Part shown: piece after piece, positions 58,659-64,000 of the stretch
Position numbering within the stretch: the first letter of the stretch is position 1
Layout of the letters: each line of letters opens with the position of its first letter
NCBI RefSeq assembly: GCF_003130795.1
Contig: NZ_CP029353.1
Coordinates: 1,441,501-1,505,500, forward strand
Origin: Azospirillum thermophilum
GTDB taxonomy: Bacteria > Pseudomonadota > Alphaproteobacteria > Azospirillales > Azospirillaceae
Reading direction: 5' to 3'
Length of the DNA stretch: 64,000 nucleotides
The notes under the pieces: model-generated
Told to the model about the DNA's origin: nothing
The model's input: only the letters and a program-made list of their open reading frames with translations
Database searches by the model: none
Program-made: the position numbers and the translations under genes

Positions 58659-60289
58659 ACGGAGCGGACGCCGAGAGCGTCCGTCCCGCCGCCGGCGTGC
58701 GGCGCGGCCGGTCGCTGCTGACCCGGGTCGGCGCCGTGTTCCTGGCGACCACCGTCGCGGTCGGCCTTGCCGCCGTCATGCTGTCGGCCGAGATCGTCGG
58801 GCGGCAGCGCCACCAGGATCTGCTGCATCGCGCCGGCCTCGTGGCCGCCACCCAGGCGGACGCGCTGAGCGGTCCGGTGTGGGAACTGGACGACCGCACC
58901 GCCCAGTCGATGATCGAGGCGCTGATCGCCCGCGACACCGCCATCCGCTCCATCGCCGTCTTCGAATCGAGCCGCAGCGCGCCGCTGGCGGAAAGCGCCC
59001 TGCCCCCCATCGGACGGGCGCCGGAGACGGTGACGATCGAACGGCCGATCCTCCGCCGCGGCCATGACGGGCGCGAGGAGCGGATCGGGCTGCTGCGGCT
59101 GGTCTATTCCACCGGAGAGGTCGCCGAGGCCACCTGGAACGCGCTGGTTCCGGTGTGGGGCCTGCTGCTGCTGTCGCTGCTGACGGCCGTGGCGGTGCTG
59201 GCGCTGTGGCTGAACCGGGCGCTTCTGCGTCCGCTGATCCGGCTGACCCAGCTTTCCCGCGCGATGACGCGTGGCGAGTACGGCTCGCGCATCGACATCG
59301 ACCGGACCGACGAGATCGGCGTGCTGGCCGAGAGCTTCAACCGCATGGCCGAGACGGTGCAGGATCACACGCGGACCCTGGAGGACCGGGTGCGGGAGCG
59401 GACCGAGGCGCTGGCCCAGACCAACCGCGCCATCATGGACAGCATCAACTACGCCCAGTTGATCCAATCCTCCATCCTGCCCGCCCCGGACACGCTGTCG
59501 GAGGGGCTGGCCGAGCATTTCGTGCTGTGGCGCCCGCGCGACGTGGTGAGCGGCGATTTCTACGTCTGCCGCCCGGTCGGCGACGGATTCGTCGTCGGGG
59601 TGGCCGACTGCACCGGCCATGGCGTGCCCGGCGCCTTCATGACGATGACGGCGAGCGCCATCCTGAACAACGTCCTGGACCAGATGGGGGCCGACGACCC
59701 CGCGGCGGTGCTGGCGGCGGTGGACGCGACGGTGCGCGCCACCCTGCACCAGGGCGGTGCGGCACGCTCGCTGACGGAGAGCTTCGACAACGGCCTGGAT
59801 CTGGCGCTCTGCCATGTGCGACCGGACGGGCGGCGGCTGGTCTTCGCCGGGGCGCGCCTGCCGCTGCTGGTCGTCGGGCCGGAGGGGGCGACGGAGATCC
59901 GCGGCGACCGCCACAGCCTGGGCTACCGCCAGGAGGCCGGCGCCGCGCCGGCCCGCTTCACCAACCACGCGGTCAGACTGCGGCCGGGCCAGACCTTCTA
60001 TCTCGGCACCGACGGGCTGGCCGACCAGAACGGCGGCCGGCTGGGTCGCAGCCTGGGCAAGCGGCGCCTGCGCGAGGTCATCGCGCGAACGGCGGGCGAA
60101 TCGCTGGACCGCCAGAAGGAGGCGGTCGAGGAGCTGCTGGCGCAGTTCCAGGCCGACCGGGCGCAGCGCGACGACATCACGCTGCTGGGCTTCCGCGTCC
60201 GGCTGGCGGAGGCGGAGCGCAATGCCGGGACCGGAAGCACCGCGGCCGGCAATGCCGCGGCGGTAAGTACCGCGGAGTGCGCGGCATGA
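58655..60289 (+). CDS. siaA: SiaA-like membrane PP2C (SpoIIE-type) phosphatase with HAMP domain
   Basis: A 544-residue protein. Transmembrane helix 1 is at about residues 25-45, a periplasmic region runs 46-160, helix 2 is at about 163-187, HAMP at 188-240 and a coiled linker follows. The SpoIIE/PP2C phosphatase at about 265-535 has metal-binding VSGDFY (Asp301), VADCTGHGVPGAFM (Asp318, GHG) and DDITLL. In Pseudomonas SiaA removes phosphate from SiaC. Here siaC- and siaB-like genes lie 2 kb away, supporting the same role. The C-terminus ends in an Ala/Gly/Thr-rich tail of about 25 residues. Confidence 0.85.
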   Translation: MNGADAESVRPAAGVRRGRSLLTRVGAVFLATTVAVGLAAVMLSAEIVGRQRHQDLLHRAGLVAATQADALSGPVWELDDRTAQSMIEALIARDTAIRSIAVFESSRSAPLAESALPPIGRAPETVTIERPILRRGHDGREERIGLLRLVYSTGEVAEATWNALVPVWGLLLLSLLTAVAVLALWLNRALLRPLIRLTQLSRAMTRGEYGSRIDIDRTDEIGVLAESFNRMAETVQDHTRTLEDRVRERTEALAQTNRAIMDSINYAQLIQSSILPAPDTLSEGLAEHFVLWRPRDVVSGDFYVCRPVGDGFVVGVADCTGHGVPGAFMTMTASAILNNVLDQMGADDPAAVLAAVDATVRATLHQGGAARSLTESFDNGLDLALCHVRPDGRRLVFAGARLPLLVVGPEGATEIRGDRHSLGYRQEAGAAPARFTNHAVRLRPGQTFYLGTDGLADQNGGRLGRSLGKRRLREVIARTAGESLDRQKEAVEELLAQFQADRAQRDDITLLGFRVRLAEAERNAGTGSTAAGNAAAVSTAECAA

Positions 60290-60437
60290 GGAGAATTCCG
60301 CGAAGACCGGGCCGTCCGACCGCAACGTCTTTACAGACCACAAGGTTTACGGCATCGCTTGCCCTGGGAATGCCGGTTCCGCTATGGCGTATTCCGGGGT
60401 ATCGTCTCGCGCAACGAGGGAAAAAGGCACGGGTCCG

Positions 60438-61172
60438 ATGACAGCACCATCCATCGTCGTCGTCGAGGACGAGGATTCCCTGCGTTCGGACATGGTCGAT
60501 TACCTGTCCGGCTGCGGATTCGAAGCCGTCGGCGCCCGCAGCGGGACGGAGCTGGACCAGATCCTGACGACCCACGCGGTGGCGGTGGTGGTCCTCGACG
60601 TCAACCTGCCTGGCGAGGATGGCTTCAAGATCGCCGCGCGGCTGCGCGACAGCCATGGGATCGGGATCATCATGGTCACCGCCCGCGGCTCGACGGTGGA
60701 CCGCGTCGTCGGGCTGGAGATCGGCGCCGACGCCTATTTCGTGAAGCCGGTGGAGATGCGCGAGCTGGAAGCGCAGGTGAAGTCGCTGCTGCGACGCCTG
60801 AGCGACCGCGGCACCCGGCCGGCCGTCGCCGCCACCGTTGCCGAGGCGGCTCCCGGCGAGTCCGACGAGCCGCGCTGGCTGCTCGATCCCACCGAATGGT
60901 CGCTGACCAGCCCGGCCGGCGTGCGGATCGGCCTGACCAGCATGGAGATGAAGCTGGCGAGCCTGCTGGCGAGCCAGGCCCGGCAGCCGGCGACGCGCGA
61001 GCAGATCTCGCAGGCGCTCTACAATCGGCGCTGGAACCCGGAGGACCGGTCCATCGACACGGTGGTCGGCCGCCTGCGCCACAAGATCGAAGGGCTGATC
61101 GGCAGCCCCGCGCCGCTGAAGTCGGTGCATGGCGTGGGCTACGTCTTCTCGGCGCCGATCCGCGTGCTTTAG
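60438..61172 (+). CDS. OmpR-family response regulator
   Basis: A 244-residue protein starting at the ATG at 60438. The receiver domain (IVVVEDEDSLRSDMVDYL) has phospho-acceptor Asp54 in VVLDVNLPGEDG and the conserved Lys in FVKPVEM. After a 40-residue linker comes a winged-helix DNA-binding domain (MEMKLASLLASQ; SIDTVVGRLRHKIEGLIG; VHGVGYVF). It is a probable transcription factor. Its stop overlaps that of the converging histidine kinase by two bases. The likely partners are the two histidine kinases of this island. Confidence 0.9.
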   Translation: MTAPSIVVVEDEDSLRSDMVDYLSGCGFEAVGARSGTELDQILTTHAVAVVVLDVNLPGEDGFKIAARLRDSHGIGIIMVTARGSTVDRVVGLEIGADAYFVKPVEMRELEAQVKSLLRRLSDRGTRPAVAATVAEAAPGESDEPRWLLDPTEWSLTSPAGVRIGLTSMEMKLASLLASQARQPATREQISQALYNRRWNPEDRSIDTVVGRLRHKIEGLIGSPAPLKSVHGVGYVFSAPIRVL

Positions 61173-62203
61173 GCCGCCTCGTCCGGGGTGCGGCGCGGGA
61201 AGTCGATGGTGAAGGCGGTGCCGGCGCCGGGGACGCTGGCGACGGTGATCGTGCCCTTCAGCACCCCGGCGACCAGATTGTGCACGATGTGCAGGCCGAG
61301 CCCGCTGCCGCCGCTGCCGCGGCGCGTGGTGAAGAAGGGCTCGAAGATCGCGGCGTGATGTTCGGCCGGGATGCCGCAGCCGTCGTCGGCGACGACCAGC
61401 CGCACCGTCTCCTCGTCCGGCTGGCCGACCGTCACCGTCACCGTCAGGGTGCCCGGCCGCCCGTCCGGATAGGCATGGGTCAGCGCGTTCATGACAAGGT
61501 TGGTCAGAAGCTGCGACAGCGCGCCGGGGAAGCTGTCCACCACGAGATCCGGCGGGCAGGCGACCGTGACGGTGTGGCCGGCCGGGCGCAGCTTCGGCTG
61601 CAGGCTGGTCAGCACCTCGCTGATGTAGGCGCCGAGGCGCACCGTCCGCCGCTCCGCGCTCGCCCGGTCCACCGCCACCTGCTTGAAGGCGGTGATGAGC
61701 TGCGCCGCCCGCTGGCAGTTGGCGAGGATTAGGTCGGTCGTGTCGGTGGCGGTCGTCAGGTAGCGGTCGAAGTCGCCGCGGCTGATCTGCCCCTCCTCGC
61801 TGCGGCGGCGCAGCGCCACCGTCTGGTCGGCGAGGTGCGAGGCGCAGGACACGGCAATGCCCACGGGCGTGTTGATCTCGTGCGCGACGCCGGCGACCAG
61901 CGCGCCGAGCGAGGCCAGCTTCTCCGCCTGGACGATGGCCTCCTGCGCGTCGCGCAGGCGGGTCAGCGCCGTCTCCGCCTCCTGTCGGCGGCGCTCCAGC
62001 TCCTGGTTGGCGCTGGCGATCTGGGCCTGCAGCCGGTCGCTGACGCGGACGAGGCGGCGCTGTTCGCGGATGCTGCGGCGGAAGCTGTCGAGCAGCGAGT
62101 CGAACTCCGGCACCAGGTCGGGCGCAGCCTCCGCCAGCCGCTTGCCCAGCCCCTGCGCCTGCTCGATCGCCTGATCCTCCGCTGCAAACAGGTTGAAGCT
62201 CAT
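61169..62203 (-). CDS. Soluble histidine kinase coupled to siaC
   Basis: A 344-residue kinase with no transmembrane segment. A helical N-terminus with coiled coil (about 45-95: RRSIREQRRLVRVSDRLQAQIASANQELERRRQEAE) leads to HisKA (LASLGALVAGVAHEINTPVG, phospho-acceptor His108) and HATPase (LLTNLVMNALTHAYPDG; VADDGCGIP; GSGGSGLGLHIVHNLVAG). The ATG at 62203 overlaps the siaC stop (ATGA), so its synthesis is tied to SiaC. In Pseudomonas the SiaC-controlled effector is the diguanylate cyclase SiaD; this kinase occupies that genetic position. That replacement is an inference. Confidence 0.88.
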   Translation of the reverse strand: MSFNLFAAEDQAIEQAQGLGKRLAEAAPDLVPEFDSLLDSFRRSIREQRRLVRVSDRLQAQIASANQELERRRQEAETALTRLRDAQEAIVQAEKLASLGALVAGVAHEINTPVGIAVSCASHLADQTVALRRRSEEGQISRGDFDRYLTTATDTTDLILANCQRAAQLITAFKQVAVDRASAERRTVRLGAYISEVLTSLQPKLRPAGHTVTVACPPDLVVDSFPGALSQLLTNLVMNALTHAYPDGRPGTLTVTVTVGQPDEETVRLVVADDGCGIPAEHHAAIFEPFFTTRRGSGGSGLGLHIVHNLVAGVLKGTITVASVPGAGTAFTIDFPRRTPDEAA

Positions 62204-62598
62204 CGCACCCCGCTGACGGGCACCTCCTTCAGAAGGAAGCTCACGCTGTCGAGGTCCTCGGCGAAGTCCTCTCCCAGTTCCCGCATCGACTCGTCGTCCT
62301 CCTCGTAGCACCAGGCGACGGTGACCGGCCGGCCGCCGCGCGCCGCCGTCTCCAGCATCTGGAGGATGTTCATCAGGGCCTTGGCGCTGGAGCTGTTGAA
62401 GTAGAGGAGTTCCATGTCGAAGCGCAGCGGGGTGGCCGGGCTCTCCGCCAGGAAGCTGCGCAGGGCGGTCAGCAGCGGCCCGAAGAAGGTGGCGACGTCG
62501 TCGGGATAGGATTCGCCGGCGAGTCGTAAGACGCCGTTGGGGAAGTCGAAGTCGACCTCCGGTGTGCGCCCGGTGGCGGCGATCTTCAGGGAAGGCAT
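62200..62598 (-). CDS. siaC: SiaC-like phosphoprotein (DUF1987, partner-switch regulator)
   Basis: A 132-residue protein starting at MPSLKIAATGRTPEVDFDFPNG (ATG 62598; two other starts lie just upstream). Signatures are LRLAGESYPDDVATFFGPLL and LLYFNSSSAKALMNILQML, matching SiaC/DUF1987. The Ser cluster after FN (about 69-71) sits where SiaC of Pseudomonas carries its phosphorylated Thr68. SiaC is phosphorylated by SiaB and dephosphorylated by SiaA. It lies between the kinase gene (4-bp overlap) and siaB. Confidence 0.88.
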   Translation of the reverse strand: MPSLKIAATGRTPEVDFDFPNGVLRLAGESYPDDVATFFGPLLTALRSFLAESPATPLRFDMELLYFNSSSAKALMNILQMLETAARGGRPVTVAWCYEEDDESMRELGEDFAEDLDSVSFLLKEVPVSGVR

Positions 62599-62625
62599 CG
62601 TCATTTCCAATCTTCCGCCACCTTG

Positions 62626-63180
62626 TCAGATCCGGGCCTTGAGACAGAAGAAGCTGCGTTCGTCGGCCAGGGGGGTGAAGTCGTATTCGATCGGCTCGCT
62701 GGCGCGGCGCGCGATCTCGATCAGCCCGATGGTGGCGCCGCGGCTGTCGTCGTCCGGCGCCTCGCGAAGCTGCTCGCGGTAGTAGGTCTTGATGCCGTCG
62801 CGGTCGAGGCTGCGCAGATGGTCCAGCCGCTCCTTCAGCCGCGCCACGTCGCCGTCGCGCACGGCGTTGCCGCAGACGATGAAGACCTTCCCCGCCTCCA
62901 TGCCGATGGTGACCATGCCGGCGCTGAGCTCGACCGGCCGGCCGGCGGCGCCGGTCACCTTCTCCGCCGAGTAGCGGATGATGTTCTGCATCTGCTCGAC
63001 GAAGACGGAGAAGACGCGGCGGACGGTGGGGCCGTCCGCCTCCTCCAGCGTCATCTTCTCGCGCAGCGCCTCGCCCAGGGAATAGAGGATCCCCTCGGAC
63101 AGGTAGCCGCTGAAGGAAAAGATGATCCCTTGCTGGTCGAGATCGCGTTTGATCCCGGCGAATTGCTGGGCGAGCGTCAT
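62626..63180 (-). CDS. siaB: SiaB-like protein kinase (DUF6272)
   Basis: A 184-residue soluble protein: LDQQGIIFSFSGYLSEGILYSLGEALREKM, then FSVFVEQMQNIIRYSAEKV, an N-box-like ATP-binding helix, VTIGMEAGKVFIVCGNAV and a C-terminal DDDSRGATIGLIEIARRASEPIEYDF carrying a G-rich loop. This matches SiaB, the GHKL-related kinase that phosphorylates SiaC and is antagonised by SiaA. It lies 27 bp before siaC on the minus strand and is probably in one transcript with it. Confidence 0.87.
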   Translation of the reverse strand: MTLAQQFAGIKRDLDQQGIIFSFSGYLSEGILYSLGEALREKMTLEEADGPTVRRVFSVFVEQMQNIIRYSAEKVTGAAGRPVELSAGMVTIGMEAGKVFIVCGNAVRDGDVARLKERLDHLRSLDRDGIKTYYREQLREAPDDDSRGATIGLIEIARRASEPIEYDFTPLADERSFFCLKARI

Positions 63181-63271
63181 GGCACCTTACGCACCCGGGC
63201 TGTTGGATTGCGGGACGGCGCGGCCCTGTCGCCGCACCGGCTGGGAAGGGCGGACGTGCCGGGAAGGGCGG

Positions 63272-64000
63272 TCATCGCGAGGGGGCCTCCAGCGGCAGGA
63301 CGACGCGGAAGCTGCTGCCCTCCCCGACCTCGCTCTCGGCATCCACCGAACCGCCGTGCATCTGCACGATCTGCTGCACCGTGTGCAGCCCGATGCCGGA
63401 TCCCGACACCCCGGCGGCGGAGGAGCCGCGGTAGAAGCGTTCGAACAGGCGCGGGATCTCCGGCTCGGGGATGCCGCGGCCCCAGTCCTGCACCTCCAGC
63501 ACCACCATGCCGCCGTCGCGGGCGGTCCTTATGGTGATGGGGGTGCCGGGATCGGAATATTTGATCGCGTTGTTCAGCAGGTTGCTGAGCACCAGCCCCA
63601 TCAGGTGCCCGTCGGCGGTGATGCGCCGGGGCGCGTCGCCGGGCTCGACCACGAAGTCGCGGCCGGGATAGGCGATGCGGAAGGGCTGGACGGCGCTGCG
63701 GATCAGGGTCTGCAGGTCGAGGTCGACCGGCTCCAGCATCAGGGTGCGGCTCTGCAGCCGCTCGCTGGTCAGGTGGGCGTCGATCAGGCCGGTCAGGCGC
63801 AGGACGCTGCCGCGGATGACCGACAGCCGCTCCAGCATGTCCGGCCCGATCTGCTCGGCCCGCAGGGCCAGGAGCTGGGCGGCGCTGTCGATGATGGCGA
63901 GCGGCGTGCGGAACTCGTGGCTGACCATGGAGAGGAACTGGCGCTGCTGGTCGCGGGCGGCGAGCTCGCGTTCGAGCGCCCGCTCCACCCGCTCCTTGGC
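63272..64000 (-). CDS. Sensor histidine kinase, 3' part only
   Basis: The last 242 residues of a kinase whose start lies beyond the window. Visible are a coiled-coil lead-in (ERVERALERELAARDQQRQ), HisKA (FLSMVSHEFRTPLAIIDSAAQLLA, phospho-acceptor His) and HATPase (LSNLLNNAIKYSDPG; VQDWGRGIP; GSGIGLHTVQQIVQMHGG). The N-terminal sensor is unseen. It is 91 bp upstream of siaB on the same strand and may begin the siaB-siaC-kinase transcription unit. Confidence 0.92.
   Translation of the reverse strand, partial: AKERVERALERELAARDQQRQFLSMVSHEFRTPLAIIDSAAQLLALRAEQIGPDMLERLSVIRGSVLRLTGLIDAHLTSERLQSRTLMLEPVDLDLQTLIRSAVQPFRIAYPGRDFVVEPGDAPRRITADGHLMGLVLSNLLNNAIKYSDPGTPITIRTARDGGMVVLEVQDWGRGIPEPEIPRLFERFYRGSSAAGVSGSGIGLHTVQQIVQMHGGSVDAESEVGEGSSFRVVLPLEAPSR

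Overview
The window reads as chromosomal DNA of a high-GC alphaproteobacterium, most likely an Azospirillum-like member of the Rhodospirillales. The best indicators are the block dusB(nifR3)-ntrB-ntrC-ntrY-ntrX followed by hfq-hflX, a fused ispDF, a pyruvate dehydrogenase E1-beta with its own lipoyl domain, cysNC with an APS-type cysH, and phyR. I saw no rRNA, tRNA, CRISPR array, insertion sequence or prophage. This assignment rests on gene content and order, not on a database search.

Layout. 1-6.8 kb: the start of a histone-deacetylase-family gene, a DUF1194 protein, a TPP riboswitch driving a thiamine-precursor ABC transporter (thiZXY), a tandem UspA protein, and a small operon of inositol-monophosphatase-family enzyme, proline-rich protein and short hypothetical protein. 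6.9-17.9 kb: hflX, hfq, an HAD hydrolase, the two nitrogen two-component systems ntrYX and ntrBC, dusB and a CcsA-type membrane protein. 18-28 kb: ispDF, cinA, a Coq10/RatA-like protein, lipA, a DUF29 protein, then lpd, a chorismate mutase, pdhC, pdhB, pdhA and ftsB. 28-40.3 kb: small lipoproteins, a thioesterase, parE, an alpha/beta hydrolase, an isochorismatase-family hydrolase, a DEAD-box helicase, a stand-alone Lrp/AsnC sensor domain, lptD, rpe, a DUF4142 protein and a GlsB-type membrane protein. 40.4-42.7 kb: phyR, a secreted thermonuclease-type protein and an SRAP peptidase. 42.7-52.8 kb: a sulfur block, with a sulfonate-type ABC transporter, cysNC, cysD and cysH on the minus strand, divergent from cobA, DUF2849, sulfite reductase and DUF934 on the plus strand. 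52.9-57.7 kb: a fatty-acid desaturase, a broken Hsp70-like gene and an accessory FtsH-like protease.

The most novel part is 57.9-64 kb. A periplasmic binding protein is translationally coupled to a membrane PP2C phosphatase resembling SiaA. These are followed by an OmpR-type response regulator and, facing it, a cluster encoding a soluble histidine kinase, a SiaC-like phosphoprotein, a SiaB-like kinase and a second histidine kinase that runs off the edge. This looks like a SiaABC partner-switching module wired into two-component signalling. The SiaD diguanylate cyclase, which is the usual output, is not in view.

Four genes (dusB, parE, an isochorismatase-family hydrolase and the Hsp70-like gene) each contain one apparent single-base deletion in a short G/C run. 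The Hsp70-like gene also has an in-frame amber codon. Because parE is normally essential, under-called homopolymers in the assembly are the likeliest cause for most of these.
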